64,000 nt of DNA from Comamonas sp. Y33R10-2 (GTDB lineage Bacteria; Pseudomonadota; Gammaproteobacteria; Burkholderiales; Burkholderiaceae_C). The DNA lies in assembly GCF_019355935.1 (NCBI RefSeq), contig NZ_CP079925.1, forward strand, positions 682,001 to 746,000. The letters are read 5' to 3'. The notes under the pieces are model-generated. The model was not told the DNA's origin. It saw only the letters and a program-made list of their open reading frames with translations, and did not search any database. Within the stretch, counting starts at the first letter, position 1. The number at the start of each line of letters is the position of its first letter. The translations under genes and the position numbers were made by a program. This document shows positions 50,249 to 60,635 of this stretch, in pieces.

Positions 50249-53173
50249 TTAACCAAGGCGAGCCAGTTGCTCGTTGATGCGTGTCAGCGTTGTGCCAAAG
50301 TCGGTCAGGCGCTTGCGCTCTTGCTCCAGCACTGCGGCAGGGGCCTTGGCGCAGAAGGCCTCGTTGCTCAGCTTGTTGTTGGCTTTGACGATTTCGCCTT
50401 CGAGTCGCTTGGCTTCCTTGGATAGGCGAGCTTTTTCCGCTTCTACATCCACTTCAACAAACAGCGCCAAGCGGGCGTCGCCCACCACGGACACTGGGGC
50501 GTTTTGCGCTTCAGTGGCCCAAGCGGCTTCGTCTTGGAATACCTTGACGTCGCTGAGCTTGGCCAGATTTTTCAGCACAGCTGCGTTGGCAGACAGGAAC
50601 TCGAAGTCTTCGCTCGAACCAGCAACAGCCAACAATGGCAGGCGCTGTGCGGGCGATACGCCCATCTCTCCACGCAGGGCGCGGCAGGCGTCCACCATTT
50701 GCTTGATGCGCGCGACGTAGGCGATTGAGGCTTCGTCGATTTTGGCGATTTGGGCTTCAGGGTAGCCGGCGACGGCAATAGAGTCGCCCTTCAGGCCAGC
50801 CACAGGCGCCACTTGCTGCCACAGCTCTTCCGTCACAAACGGAATGATGGGGTGAGCCAGACGTAAAATTGCTTCCAGCGTGCGGATCAAGGTGCGGCGG
50901 GTAGCGCGCTGCTGAGCAACACTTCCGGTCTGGATTTGCACCTTGGCGATTTCCAGATACCAATCGCAGAACTCATTCCAGACGAAGTCGTAAATCGTAT
51001 TGGCGACGTTGTCCAAACGGAACTCGGCAAAGCCCTTGGCCACTTCGGCCTCGACCTTTTGCAGCTGCGAGCTGATCCAGCGATCGGGCTGACTGAAGTG
51101 CATATAGCCTTCCATCTCGCCGCCGCTTTGGCATTGCTCCTTGGTGTGAGGTGCCAAGCCGCAGTCATAGCCTTCGCAGTTCATCAGCACAAAGCGGCTG
51201 GCGTTCCAGAGCTTGTTGCAGAAGTTGCGATAGCCCTCGCAGCGCTTGCTGTCGAAGTTAATCGAGCGGCCCAGTGAGGCCAGTGCAGCAAAGGTAAAGC
51301 GCAGTGCGTCCGCGCCGTAGGCCGGAATGCCTTCGGGGAACTCTTTTTGCGTGTTCTTGCGCACAGCGGGTGCGGTTTCGGGTTTGCGGAGACCCGTGGT
51401 GCGTTTGTCCAGCAAAGGTTCGAGCGAGATGCCGTCGATCAAATCGACCGGGTCCAGCACATTACCTTCAGACTTGGACATCTTCTTGCCCTGCGAGTCA
51501 CGCACCAAGCCGTGGATGTATACATGTTTGAACGGCACACGCCCGGTGAAGTGCGTGGTCATCATGATCATGCGAGCGACCCAGAAGAAGATGATGTCGT
51601 AGCCTGTGACCAGCACCGAAGAGGGCAGGTACAGGTTGAAGTCATCGTCAGCGGCCGTGCCTTGTTCTGGCCAGCCCATGGTGCTAAACGGCACCATGGC
51701 TGAGGAATACCAAGTGTCCAGCACATCGGGGTCGCGGCGCAGTGTTTTGCCGGGAGCTTGGGCTTGCGCCTCGGCTTCCGTTTTGGCGACGTAGATATTG
51801 CCTTCCTCGTCATACCAGGCCGGAATCTGGTGGCCCCACCACAGCTGGCGCGAGATGCACCAGTCTTGGATGTTGTTCATCCACTGGTTATAGGTATTGA
51901 CCCAGTTTTCGGGCACAAACTTCACTTCGCCCGTGGCCACGGCATCAATCGCCTTTTGCGCAATGGACTTGCCGGTGGCATCGCCTGTACCTTCCTTGGC
52001 CACTTGGCTCATGGCGATGAACCATTGGTCAGTCAGCATGGGCTCGATCACTTGGCCGGTGCGGTCGCAGATCGGCACCATCAGCTTATGCTTTTTGATC
52101 TCGACCATCAGGCCCAGTTCTTCCAGGTCCGCCACGATGGCTTTGCGGGCCACAAAGCGGTCCATGCCGCGGTACTTTTCGGGTGCTTCGTCGTTGATCT
52201 TGGCGGTCAGCGTCAGCACCGTGATCATGGGCAGGTTGTGGCGAATACCCACTTGATAGTCGTTCTGGTCGTGCGCAGGCGTGACCTTCACAACACCGGT
52301 GCCGAATTCCTTGTCCACATAGTCGTCGGCAATGATCGGGATCTCTCGGCCCACCAAAGGCAGGGTCACGGTCTGGCCGATCAGGTGCTTGTAGCGCTCG
52401 TCTTCGGGGTGGACCATCACGGCCACGTCGCCCAGCATGGTTTCAGGGCGAGTCGTTGCCACCACCAGATTGCCTTCGCCGCTGGTCAGAGGGTAGGCGA
52501 TATGCCACAGGCTGCCGTCTTTTTCCTGGTTTTCGACTTCCAAGTCCGACACAGCGGATTGCAGCACAGGGTCCCAGTTAACTAGGCGCTTGCCGCGGTA
52601 GATCAGGCCTTGTTGGTACAGCTTGACAAAGGTATCGGTCACGACCTTGGAGAGCTTGTCGTCCATGGTGAAGTACTCGCGGCTCCAGTCCACGGTGTCG
52701 CCCATGCGGCGCATCTGCGTGGTGATGGTGTTGCCGGACTTTTCCTTCCACTCCCAGACCTTCTTGGTGAACTCGTCACGGCCCAGGTCGTAGCGGCTCA
52801 CGCCCTGGGTTTGCAACTGACGCTCCACCACGATTTGCGTAGCAATTCCAGCGTGGTCGGTACCGGGAATCCAGGCCGTGTTGTAGCCCTTCATGCGGTG
52901 GTAGCGCGTGAGCGAATCCATGATGGTCTGGTTGAACGCGTGGCCCATGTGCAGCGTGCCGGTCACGTTCGGTGGAGGAAGCTGAATGGCGAAGTTGTTG
53001 CCAGCCGCAGTCGCTTCAGCACCGGGCACGCCCGTGCCGCGGTAGCCGGCGTTGCCGTAACCGCGCTTTTCCCATTCGGGGCCCCAATGGGCTTCGATGG
53101 AAGCGGGTTCAAAAGACTTGGAGAGGCTGTCGAGGCCGGGCTGTGGAATCGATTGAATGGTGGTGTCGCTCAT
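50249..53173 (-). CDS. valS: Valyl-tRNA synthetase
   Basis: 974 residues from ATG 53173 ([20 protein letters not shown]). [17 protein letters not shown] is the HIGH segment, [14 protein letters not shown] the KMSKS loop; the editing domain, anticodon-binding domain and C-terminal coiled coil ([20 protein letters not shown]) follow in order. Charges tRNA-Val. galU is 68 bases downstream. Confidence 0.96.
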   Translation of the reverse strand: MSDTTIQSIPQPGLDSLSKSFEPASIEAHWGPEWEKRGYGNAGYRGTGVPGAEATAAGNNFAIQLPPPNVTGTLHMGHAFNQTIMDSLTRYHRMKGYNTAWIPGTDHAGIATQIVVERQLQTQGVSRYDLGRDEFTKKVWEWKEKSGNTITTQMRRMGDTVDWSREYFTMDDKLSKVVTDTFVKLYQQGLIYRGKRLVNWDPVLQSAVSDLEVENQEKDGSLWHIAYPLTSGEGNLVVATTRPETMLGDVAVMVHPEDERYKHLIGQTVTLPLVGREIPIIADDYVDKEFGTGVVKVTPAHDQNDYQVGIRHNLPMITVLTLTAKINDEAPEKYRGMDRFVARKAIVADLEELGLMVEIKKHKLMVPICDRTGQVIEPMLTDQWFIAMSQVAKEGTGDATGKSIAQKAIDAVATGEVKFVPENWVNTYNQWMNNIQDWCISRQLWWGHQIPAWYDEEGNIYVAKTEAEAQAQAPGKTLRRDPDVLDTWYSSAMVPFSTMGWPEQGTAADDDFNLYLPSSVLVTGYDIIFFWVARMIMMTTHFTGRVPFKHVYIHGLVRDSQGKKMSKSEGNVLDPVDLIDGISLEPLLDKRTTGLRKPETAPAVRKNTQKEFPEGIPAYGADALRFTFAALASLGRSINFDSKRCEGYRNFCNKLWNASRFVLMNCEGYDCGLAPHTKEQCQSGGEMEGYMHFSQPDRWISSQLQKVEAEVAKGFAEFRLDNVANTIYDFVWNEFCDWYLEIAKVQIQTGSVAQQRATRRTLIRTLEAILRLAHPIIPFVTEELWQQVAPVAGLKGDSIAVAGYPEAQIAKIDEASIAYVARIKQMVDACRALRGEMGVSPAQRLPLLAVAGSSEDFEFLSANAAVLKNLAKLSDVKVFQDEAAWATEAQNAPVSVVGDARLALFVEVDVEAEKARLSKEAKRLEGEIVKANNKLSNEAFCAKAPAAVLEQERKRLTDFGTTLTRINEQLARLG

Positions 53174-53254
53174 GGCTGCGGTGCAAAAAGTTCTGAAAAC
53201 GAAAACGGCATCCGTGGGGATGCCGTCTGCATAGAAATTAGGACGGATTGCCAA

Positions 53255-53459
53255 TGATTTTAGCGATCCGATCCGGTGATGGGCGCGGTAGGTCTTATTT
53301 CAGTGCTTGTCTCATATCTATCAAGCACTTGCTGCTATCAAATCAGGAAGCTGTTACTCGAATAGACATGACCCAACTCAGAGGCAGCAAACAAGAGCCG
53401 CCGCGCGGCGATGGCGTCATCCCCTTGTTTCCTGTTTGATGGGGAAGCAGCGAAGCCGC
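53255..53459. other. valS upstream region with a repeat of the TATCAAA family
   Basis: No gene. CAGTGCTTG (53301-53309) pairs with CAAGCACT (53322-53329), followed by TGCTGCTATCAAATCAGGAAGCTG. The rest probably holds the valS promoter. Confidence 0.5.
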
Positions 53460-54110
53460 TCAGGGGGTAGGGATGAACTCAGGCCGATCATTACCCTGAG
53501 GCTTGAGAGTAGCCGCAGACTTGCCTTCAGCGCGCTCTTTGCGCCATTGCTCTTTGCGGGCTGTCCACTCGGCCAGACGGGCGTGGGCCGTGGTGCTTTC
53601 TTTTTGCATTTGCACGGCATCGGCCAGCTGGGCCGTCAGCTCCAGGCGAATACCGTTGGGGTCAAAGAAATAAATGCTCTTGAAGATGTGGTGGTCCGTC
53701 ACCCCCAGCACTTCGACGCCACAGGCTTGCAGGCGGGCCTTGGTGTTCTCCAGCTCTTGCTCGGTATCCACACGAAAAGAGATGTGGTTGATCCAGATAG
53801 GCGAGTTGGGCGAGGGCAGGGCCGCTGCGTCGTCGCCAATGTCAAAAAAGGCGATGAAGCTGCCATCTTTGAGGCGAAAGAAAAAATGCGTGTACGGGCA
53901 GTACTCGCCCGTGGAGGGCACGTAGTCGCTTTGAATGATGTGATAGAGCGGCAGACCGAGGATGTCCTCGTAGAAATGGCGGGTCTCTTCCGCATCCTTG
54001 GCCTTGTAGGCGTAGTGGTGAAGCTGCTGCACGTTGGCAGGGGCAGGCAGCTGGCTCATGTCAACACGCTGGGGCTGGGAGTAAACCGGTGTTGGGGCGG
54101 TCTGGCTCAT
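53460..54110 (-). CDS. VOC-superfamily (glyoxalase/dioxygenase-like) protein
   Basis: 216 residues. One VOC module (about 28-155): LHHYAYKAKDAEETRHFYED (metal ligand His), then INHISFRVDTEQELENTK (second His) and IYFFDPNGIRLELTAQ (Glu): a complete metal-binding set. The C-terminal 60 residues are a charged helix. It could be a lyase, dioxygenase or isomerase; the reaction is not evident. GGAGACATCC precedes the ATG. Confidence 0.82.
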   Translation of the reverse strand: MSQTAPTPVYSQPQRVDMSQLPAPANVQQLHHYAYKAKDAEETRHFYEDILGLPLYHIIQSDYVPSTGEYCPYTHFFFRLKDGSFIAFFDIGDDAAALPSPNSPIWINHISFRVDTEQELENTKARLQACGVEVLGVTDHHIFKSIYFFDPNGIRLELTAQLADAVQMQKESTTAHARLAEWTARKEQWRKERAEGKSAATLKPQGNDRPEFIPTP

Positions 54111-54225
54111 GGATGTCTCCTGGGATTTTTGAGAATGATGGGATTCTACTATTCGTAATTGATTAACCTAAAGTAAATTTTAATGAAAGGGGTTTGAGCA
54201 CTCAAAAGAGCAGCGGCAGATGAAA

Positions 54226-54257
54226 AAAGCCCAGACCGTTTTCACGGGCTGGGCTTT
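54226..54257 (-). terminator. Terminator after the first yceI gene
   Basis: AAAGCCCAG ... CTGGGCTTT stem with inner CCG/CGG pairing; TTTTTT follows on the minus strand. Ends the cytochrome b561-yceI-yceI transcript. Confidence 0.8.
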
Positions 54258-54283
54258 CAAGGCAATGAAGTCGCTGACTGATC

Positions 54284-54859
54284 TTATTGCTTCACAGCTT
54301 CAATGGTCAGGACCAAGCGCACATCCTTGGGCGAGCCGTAAGGGATCGCGTAGTTCACGCCCCATTGGGTGCGGTCGATGGTGGCTTCAAAGTCGCCACC
54401 GCACACTTCACGCTTTTGCAGCATGGGGCTTTCGTAGCAGGTGAACTTGTTGGCCTTGATGGTCACGGGAGCTGTCTTGCCCAGCATGGTCAGCTGGCCG
54501 GTGACTTCCTTGAGCTTGTCGCCGTCATACACAAACTTGTCAGAGACAAACTTGGCTGTGGGGAATTTCTCCACATTAAAAATGTCGGCGCTTTGCAGGT
54601 GCTTATTGAAAGCGGGGGTGCCGGAGTTCACCGAAGTCATGTCCAGCTCGATCTCGACCTTGCCTGTCTTGGCCGCCTTGTCGAACTGGATGGTGCCGCT
54701 CTTCTTGTCAAAGCGCACGCGGTTGGTCGATGCACCGAAGTGGTCGATCTCGAACGAGGCAAAAGTGTGGCTAGGGTCAACCGCGTAAGTAGCGGGGGCA
54801 GCTTGAGCCGCAGAAGCAAACACAGAGACAGCGGCCAGGGCAAACAGAGCAGAACGCAT
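54284..54859 (-). CDS. YceI-family periplasmic lipid-binding protein
   Basis: 191 residues with a signal peptide ending AQAAP and the YceI core: YAVDPSHTFASFEIDHFGAS, FDKAAKTGKVEIELDMTSV, FPTAKFVSDKF. YceI proteins form a lipocalin-like barrel that binds isoprenoid quinones or similar lipids. Downstream of a second yceI and cytochrome b561. Confidence 0.92.
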   Translation of the reverse strand: MRSALFALAAVSVFASAAQAAPATYAVDPSHTFASFEIDHFGASTNRVRFDKKSGTIQFDKAAKTGKVEIELDMTSVNSGTPAFNKHLQSADIFNVEKFPTAKFVSDKFVYDGDKLKEVTGQLTMLGKTAPVTIKANKFTCYESPMLQKREVCGGDFEATIDRTQWGVNYAIPYGSPKDVRLVLTIEAVKQ

Positions 54860-54886
54860 GTTGAAAACTCCTTGAGGGGGTGGAAA

Positions 54887-54940
54887 CTATCAAAACAGGA
54901 GCTACTAGCGCTTGGTTATCAAGCACTAGAGGCTAAAAAG
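54887..54940. repeat. Intergenic inverted repeat (TATCAAAA family)
   Basis: CTATCAAAACAGGAGCTA, then CTAGCGCTTG (54905-54914), a 5-base loop and CAAGCACTAG (54920-54929), followed by AGGCTAAAAAG. The clearest member of the family here. Confidence 0.7.
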
Positions 54941-54942
54941 AC

Positions 54943-55518
54943 TTAAATCTTGCCGACGCCGGTCAGGGCCAGCTTGAACTGCACATTGACCTCATCGGCC
55001 ACCATGGAGGTGTCCTTCCAGTCGCCATCGCCAATCTTGAAGGTCAGACGCTTGAGCGGCAAAGTGCCTGTGGCCGTGGTGGTAGTGCCGGATTGGGCCA
55101 GTGTCACGGGCAGGCTCACCTTTTGCGCATTGCCCTTGATGGTCAGCGTTCCCTCGACCTGGAACTTGCCGCCGCCCAGAGCCTTCACGGCGCTGGAGTC
55201 AAAAGTGGCCTGAGGAAACTTGGCCACGTTGAACCAGTCTGCCTTGGGCAGCTCGGCATCGGTTTCCTTGGCGCCCATGGTGGCGCTGCCGGTGTCGATG
55301 CTGAAGTGAATCTTGCTGGCTTCAGGCTTGGCTGCATCAAAGGCAATCTTGGCGTCAAACTTCTTGAAGTGGCCCTTGAGCGGCACACCCATTTGCTTGG
55401 CTTCAAAGTTCACGGCGCTTTGTGCGGGAACTAGAGCCTGATTGGCATGGGCCAAATTTGCAATGGCAGCAATGCCGAGTGCAGCGGTAATTGCGGTGGC
55501 TTTGAACAAATTTTTCAT
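54943..55518 (-). CDS. YceI-family periplasmic protein (second copy)
   Basis: 191 residues from ATG 55518 (MKNLFKATAITAALGIAAIA, signal peptide to AHA). Then ALVPAQSAVNFEAKQMGVPL, FKKFDAKIAFDAAKPEASKI, WFNVAKFPQATFDSSAVKAL. Clearly divergent from its neighbour, so an old duplication. Thirty-five bases downstream of cytochrome b561. Confidence 0.92.
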   Translation of the reverse strand: MKNLFKATAITAALGIAAIANLAHANQALVPAQSAVNFEAKQMGVPLKGHFKKFDAKIAFDAAKPEASKIHFSIDTGSATMGAKETDAELPKADWFNVAKFPQATFDSSAVKALGGGKFQVEGTLTIKGNAQKVSLPVTLAQSGTTTTATGTLPLKRLTFKIGDGDWKDTSMVADEVNVQFKLALTGVGKI

Positions 55519-55553
55519 GGAAACAAACTCCGTGGTGTTCAATAAAACAAGGG

Positions 55554-56117
55554 TTAGCGGCTGCCAGGCAGCATTCGAGAGAGCAAGCCGTCGCGGTCGA
55601 TGAACTGGTGCTTGATGAGAGCTGCAAGATGCATCGCCACCAGCGCTGCCAGTGCATAGGCCAAATAGGCATGCCAAGGCTTGAGGGCTTCGGCCAGCTC
55701 AGGGCTCTTGTTCACCAAATCTGGCAGAGGAAATTGACCAAACATCACGATGGGAAAGCCAGCCGCCGAGCTATACATCCAGCCCACCAGCGGAATCGCC
55801 AAGAAAAGCGCATACATCAGGTGGTGTGTGCCGTGGTGGGCAATGCGTTGCCAACCAGGCATGGTGCGGGTGACGGCTTCAGGTAGCTCAGGCGGACGAT
55901 GGGTGATGCGCCAGATAAGGCGCAGCGCCGACAACAACAAAATCGTCATGCCCGCCCATTTGTGCCAGTTGAAATATTTCAGACGCGTGGGTGAAAACGG
56001 CAGCCCTGTCATATACAAGCCAAAACCAAAAATACTGATCAAAGCCAAGGCCAGCAGCCAGTGCAGGGCGATGGCGACTGGGCTGTAGCGCTTGGTTAAA
56101 GAAGAGGTGTTGTTCAT
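55554..56117 (-). CDS. Cytochrome b561 family protein
   Basis: 187 residues from ATG 56117. Four TM segments with heme-ligand His: YSPVAIALHWLLALALIS, YFNWHKWAGMTILLLSAL, HHGTHHLMYALFLAIPLVGW and AYLAYALAALVAMHLAALIKH. An inner-membrane b-type cytochrome that takes electrons from the quinol pool. Paired with the yceI genes, a common partnership. Confidence 0.92.
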   Translation of the reverse strand: MNNTSSLTKRYSPVAIALHWLLALALISIFGFGLYMTGLPFSPTRLKYFNWHKWAGMTILLLSALRLIWRITHRPPELPEAVTRTMPGWQRIAHHGTHHLMYALFLAIPLVGWMYSSAAGFPIVMFGQFPLPDLVNKSPELAEALKPWHAYLAYALAALVAMHLAALIKHQFIDRDGLLSRMLPGSR

Positions 56118-56244
56118 GCTGCTACAAAAAAAAGAAGGTGCGACCAACGCGCTAACTATGCAGTGTATGAAGCGGGTTGTGCAAAAAGGTTCAGCGGTTT
56201 TGAGGAAACAATTCAAAAAAGATGAATGATGGCAGCGATGGAAT

Positions 56245-56282
56245 AAAAAAGCCCCGAGTGTGCAAAAACTCGGGGCTTTTTT
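56245..56282 (-). terminator. Terminator of the hem operon
   Basis: AAAAAAGCCCCGAGT, 8-base loop, ACTCGGGGCTTTTTT: a 15-bp stem just past the hemY stop. Confidence 0.9.
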
Positions 56283-56294
56283 ATTGCGGTCATG

Positions 56295-57605
56295 TTACTC
56301 GTCGCGCGCCGGGTTCTCCGGAAGCACAACCATAGCTTGCGCAGCTAGCTTCCATGACATAGCTGATGCCTGCATATCGCCGCGGTGCTCGGCCATCAGC
56401 GCTAAACGCTGCCAAGCGCGGGTGCACAAAAGAGAGTCTTGTAATTGAGGGGCGGCGCGGCTTAGGAGTAGCTGGGCTTTGCCCCATAACTCGCGCTGCA
56501 CGCAGGCCATGCCGGCCAGATATTGCAGGCGTGGCTCGCGGGGGTGGGCGTTGGCGGCAGCTTCGATACGGGCCAGCCATGCGCCGTCGAGCTTGCTCAG
56601 GCAGGACTGCAGCACTTGAACCAGCTTGAGTAGGTGCGCTTCGGTGCGTGGGCCGGGGTGGCCTAGCAAATGCTCCCACACGGGCAGCAGCCAGGTGCGC
56701 GCTTGTGGGGCTTCGCCGCCCAGCTCAATGAGGCGCTCGGTTGCGGGAATGGCAACTTCGGGCATGGCGCGCTCCTCTTCATCGAGCGACAGCCAGAACT
56801 GCTGCAGCGATGAGGTGTCGCGTGCATCACGAATGCTCGCTAGCAGCAAGCCGCGTACCACGCTGGCCGATGCAGCGGGTGAGAAGGCGCGATGCTTGGC
56901 CAGTAGGCGGGCGGTGTCTAGCGCAATTTCGGTGTTGCCAGCCAAACGTGCGGCCTTGAGTTTGATGCGCAGCGCAATGGTGCGGCGGCTTGCGCCCAGT
57001 GGTAGCTCGCCAAGGCGGCGAATGGATTCGGTGGCGTCGCGGTCATCTAGTGCCCAGCGGGCGGCCCGCATTTGCGCACCTTCGCGGATTTCTTCATCCT
57101 GCATATTGCCGGGCACGGGCAGCAACTCAAGAGCTTGCTGCCAGTGCTTGTCACGCAAGGGGGTGTCTTGTAGGGCGTGCGATGCATCAGCGGCCAGCAG
57201 GTTGGCTGTGGCGCTTAGGCGCTGGCCATAGGGCAAGCTCGCATCACTTTGGCGCAGCGATTGTTCGGTCGCTAAAACGATCAGTGCTGATTTGCGGGCG
57301 CGCAAAAAACGACCGGCTTGCAGGTGCGAGAACGCTTCAAGTAAGCTTTGGTTCATGGCACGCTCTTTTTGCTGCATGCGCCAGCGGCGTGCCTGGTGCG
57401 GCATTTGCAGCAGCGCGGCAAGTGCGCGCAGTGCGGCGTAGATGAGTACAAAGCCTAAAAAGAGCAAAACGATCGCTAAATTTAGCGACATGTCCACCCG
57501 GTAAGGCGACCAGAACCAAGTCACCGAACTTTGGTTGTTACCCGCAAACAAGGCCAAGGCAACAGCCATGGCAAACAAACCCATTAACCACAAGGCGGCG
57601 CGCAT
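56295..57605 (-). CDS. hemY: HemY-like membrane TPR protein
   Basis: 436 residues. Two N-terminal TM segments (about 2-21 and 41-62) around FWSPYRVDMSLNLAIVLLFL, a HemY_N signature, then repeated helical TPR-like units. Encoded last in the hemC-D-X-Y cluster. Bacterial HemY of this type has a role in haem synthesis or its coordination that is not well defined; it is not protoporphyrinogen oxidase. Confidence 0.9.
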   Translation of the reverse strand: MRAALWLMGLFAMAVALALFAGNNQSSVTWFWSPYRVDMSLNLAIVLLFLGFVLIYAALRALAALLQMPHQARRWRMQQKERAMNQSLLEAFSHLQAGRFLRARKSALIVLATEQSLRQSDASLPYGQRLSATANLLAADASHALQDTPLRDKHWQQALELLPVPGNMQDEEIREGAQMRAARWALDDRDATESIRRLGELPLGASRRTIALRIKLKAARLAGNTEIALDTARLLAKHRAFSPAASASVVRGLLLASIRDARDTSSLQQFWLSLDEEERAMPEVAIPATERLIELGGEAPQARTWLLPVWEHLLGHPGPRTEAHLLKLVQVLQSCLSKLDGAWLARIEAAANAHPREPRLQYLAGMACVQRELWGKAQLLLSRAAPQLQDSLLCTRAWQRLALMAEHRGDMQASAMSWKLAAQAMVVLPENPARDE

Positions 57606-57623
57606 CTCTGTGTCCTCCTTGGC

Positions 57624-58745
57624 TTAGCGGCCAGCCGCTGCAGTGGCCAGCGCGTTGAGCGTGTCGTCCAGTTGCAGCTGTCCGCCGGCATGCAGATTGG
57701 TTTGAATTTGCTGCAACTGCGCTTGTGCAAGCTGGGTGCGGCGCGAGCGGTTGTCGAAATATTTTTGCAGCAAAGCGCCTGATGCGCTCAGGTCTGCGCG
57801 GGCTGATTGGGACTGGCGCGAGAGCAAGCCCAGTCTGGCGTTGAGCAGCAGCAGCTTAAGGTTCTCGCGCAGAAAATAGCCTTGCTCGGGAGCTAGCAGG
57901 GCTACTTCAGGGTGATCAATGCGGCGCACACGCACCAAGTCGGTCGCGCCATTTTTGAAGGCATCCCAAACGCGCTGGCCTTGACCTTGCCACCACAGCC
58001 ATTGGGTGGCTGAAAGATCAGCGGCACCGCCAGATGCATGGTCTGCAGCTTGATGGGGGGCGCTATTGTTTTGCGCAGCGGTGCGGCTGCGGGCGCGGCC
58101 CACATCGTTGAGCAGCGGTAGATCGTCGACTTGACGAATCAGCTCTTCAATGCGGCTGAGCACACCGGTGGTATCGGTCACGCTCATGCGCGAGAGTTTG
58201 TCCAAGTCCAAGTCCATCGCTCGCACCACAGGCGCAAGGCGAGGTTGTTCGGTGCTTTCAACACGCTTTTTTGCAGATTTAAGGGTGGTCACCAGCGGCT
58301 GCAGGCTGCCTGAGAGCTCGGCCTGCTGCAGGGCTAATCGCACCGATGATTCGATATCGGCCACCATGTTTTCATCCCGCGACCGGGACATGCTTTGCAT
58401 CAGCTCTTCGAGCTGGTTGCGATGAAGGCTGAGCTCGCCCACACGAGCTTCCATCACAGAGACACGGGCGGCGCTGTCGCGGGCCAAGTCTTGCGCATCT
58501 TTAGCCAGCGTGCGCGCTTCAACGGCTTGAGCGCCGGATTGCGCTGACTGCAGTGCCAGCTGCCCTTGCATATTGCCCACGCGCTGCCACAGCATGCCGC
58601 AGGCAATCAAAGCGGCTGCGGCAACAGCTCCTAGCGTTAGCACCACAGCCATAGGCGCGCCACGGCTGCTGGTGATGGTTGGATGGGGGGCGGGCGCGGC
58701 GTCTGCGGGCTTGTTATCTACGGTGGGGATGGCATCAGAGCTCAT
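57624..58745 (-). CDS. hemX: HemX-like membrane protein
   Basis: 373 residues: a disordered Pro/Ala-rich N-terminus, one TM (about 33-51), a coiled coil (about 52-120) and a helical C-terminal domain with FLRENLKLLLLNARLGLLSR. Matches the HemX family often annotated as uroporphyrinogen-III C-methyltransferase-like, though it lacks the methyltransferase motifs. ATGA overlap with hemD. Confidence 0.9.
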   Translation of the reverse strand: MSSDAIPTVDNKPADAAPAPHPTITSSRGAPMAVVLTLGAVAAAALIACGMLWQRVGNMQGQLALQSAQSGAQAVEARTLAKDAQDLARDSAARVSVMEARVGELSLHRNQLEELMQSMSRSRDENMVADIESSVRLALQQAELSGSLQPLVTTLKSAKKRVESTEQPRLAPVVRAMDLDLDKLSRMSVTDTTGVLSRIEELIRQVDDLPLLNDVGRARSRTAAQNNSAPHQAADHASGGAADLSATQWLWWQGQGQRVWDAFKNGATDLVRVRRIDHPEVALLAPEQGYFLRENLKLLLLNARLGLLSRQSQSARADLSASGALLQKYFDNRSRRTQLAQAQLQQIQTNLHAGGQLQLDDTLNALATAAAGR

Positions 58746-59575
58746 AGCGCTGATTCTATAGACGCGACCACGTCATTCAGACTTGGCCTGCTGCGCAAAA
58801 CACGGCCAAAACCTGCAGAAAGTGCTTTGTTTGCAATGCGCTCATGGGTGGTGAGTGCTAAGCCTTGATGCCAATTTTGAGTAGGTAAGAGCTGTTGCAA
58901 ATTGGCAACAGCCTCGGAGCTGCTGAACAGCCACAGGGCGCCGTCGTTGGCTGAGTTTTTTGCCAAATCCAGCTGCTGCACGCCCCACTGCGGCAGTTGG
59001 CGCTCATAAACTGAGAGCAGTTCGACCTTTGCACCCGCAGCCCGCAAGCGGGCGGCCAGCCAGTCGCGACCTGCGCCTTGAGTCAGTGAGTGGTTCATTG
59101 AATCGTTGGCGGTGATGGCTGAATTGGCCCCGCGCACAATCAGCACCCGGTCGCCCGGGCGAATTTGCGTATGCACGTTTTGCCACAGCGTTTCAGACTC
59201 AAACTGCGCTGCATTGGGCGCTGGACCATCAATTTGTGGGGCGGGCAAGCCTGCTGCGAGCAAGGCCGCTTCTGTGCCGGGGCCAGGTGTCCATGCTCTT
59301 GTTTTAGGAGCTAAAAATCCAATATCGTCAATGACCAGAGGCTTGTTTGGTTCAAAAAAATGCTGCACGGCATTGCCGCTGACAAACATCACCGCCCGGT
59401 AGCAGCCTTGCTGCGCGCGCAGGCGAGCGGCGATCAGGGCTTGGCGGCTAGCCTCATCTGTGCAAGGGCCAATAGCTAATAGCGGCAAGGCCTCGGCCAG
59501 TAGGCCATGTGCGCGAAAAGCCTCCACCCAAGGCTTTGCATCATGCAAGGGGCGGGTGACTAGAACGCGGTGCAT
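58742..59575 (-). CDS. hemD: Uroporphyrinogen-III synthase
   Basis: 277 residues. VLVTRPLHDAKPWVEAFRAH at the start, VMFVSGNAVQHFF and the closing WLFSSSEAVANLQQLL/ALTTHERIANKAL are HemD signatures. It closes and inverts ring D of hydroxymethylbilane. Coupled to hemX and 23 bases after hemC. Confidence 0.92.
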   Translation of the reverse strand: MHRVLVTRPLHDAKPWVEAFRAHGLLAEALPLLAIGPCTDEASRQALIAARLRAQQGCYRAVMFVSGNAVQHFFEPNKPLVIDDIGFLAPKTRAWTPGPGTEAALLAAGLPAPQIDGPAPNAAQFESETLWQNVHTQIRPGDRVLIVRGANSAITANDSMNHSLTQGAGRDWLAARLRAAGAKVELLSVYERQLPQWGVQQLDLAKNSANDGALWLFSSSEAVANLQQLLPTQNWHQGLALTTHERIANKALSAGFGRVLRSRPSLNDVVASIESAL

Positions 59576-59598
59576 GGCTTGCTTACTTGCTTGGATGC

Positions 59599-60555
59599 TT
59601 AGTCTTGCTTGGGGCTAGCGGGCACGGCGCCTGCGGCTTGCAGGCGTGCGGCCAGTTGCTCGCCCAAAGAGTTGGCGCTGGCAAAGTCTTTCACTTCGGC
59701 GCTGGCTTGCACGCTGATCAAGCCATTTTGTCCTTGCTTTTGTCCTTCAAGGTCGCCCCAAGCCGCTTGCATATGAAGTGTGTCGCCTTCAAAGCGGCCA
59801 AAGGCAGCCAAAGGCATAGAGCAGCTGCCGCCCATGCAGCGGCTCACAGCGCGCTCGGCCGTCACGGTCAGCCAAGTGGGCATATGGGCCAGCGGGGCCA
59901 GAGCGTCAATGATGTCTTGGCGGTCAGCGCGCACTTCAATCCCTAAAGCGCCTTGGCCGGCTGCGGGCAGCATCTGCGCCGGCTCGAACTTTGCGCGAAT
60001 GCGATCGCTCATCTCAAGTCGCATCAAGCCGGCAGCGGCCAGCACGATGGCGTCGTATTGGCCTTCGTCGAGCTTGCGCAATCGTGTGTTGACGTTGCCG
60101 CGCAGCGGCTCAATTTTCAGGTCGGGGCGCAGGGCTTGCAGCAGGGCCTGACGACGCAGGCTGGAGGTGCCAACCACGGCGCCTTGTGGCAGCTCGGTAA
60201 GCGATGCGTATTTATTAGAGACAAAGGCATCGCGTGGGTCTTCGCGGGTCATCACGCAGGCCAGCACAAAGCCTTGGGGCAGCTCCATGGGCACGTCTTT
60301 TAAAGAGTGCACGGCCAGATCGGCGCGGCCTTCTTCCAAAGCGACTTCGAGCTCTTTAACGAACAGGCCTTTGCCGCCGACTTTGGACAGAGCGCGGTCC
60401 AAAATCTGGTCGCCCTTGGTGGTCATGCCCAGCAGCTCAACCGTGTGGCCGCGGCTGCGCAAGATCGCCTGCACATGCTCTGCCTGCCACATGGCCAGCT
60501 GGCTTTCGCGGGTGGCAATGACGATGGGGGAGGGTGTAGACGATGGGGAATTCAT
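59599..60555 (-). CDS. hemC: Hydroxymethylbilane synthase (porphobilinogen deaminase)
   Basis: 318 residues. [60 protein letters not shown], and [12 protein letters not shown] whose Cys carries the dipyrromethane cofactor. Polymerises four porphobilinogen units. First gene of the hem operon, divergent from ppc across 80 bases. Confidence 0.96.
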   Translation of the reverse strand: MNSPSSTPSPIVIATRESQLAMWQAEHVQAILRSRGHTVELLGMTTKGDQILDRALSKVGGKGLFVKELEVALEEGRADLAVHSLKDVPMELPQGFVLACVMTREDPRDAFVSNKYASLTELPQGAVVGTSSLRRQALLQALRPDLKIEPLRGNVNTRLRKLDEGQYDAIVLAAAGLMRLEMSDRIRAKFEPAQMLPAAGQGALGIEVRADRQDIIDALAPLAHMPTWLTVTAERAVSRCMGGSCSMPLAAFGRFEGDTLHMQAAWGDLEGQKQGQNGLISVQASAEVKDFASANSLGEQLAARLQAAGAVPASPKQD

Positions 60556-60635
60556 AGCAGGCGCCGGTAGCTAACAGGTAACGGGGAATGCTAGCATGGC
60601 AAGTTGTCTTACATAGTGCCCGAGGAGAATAGTCG

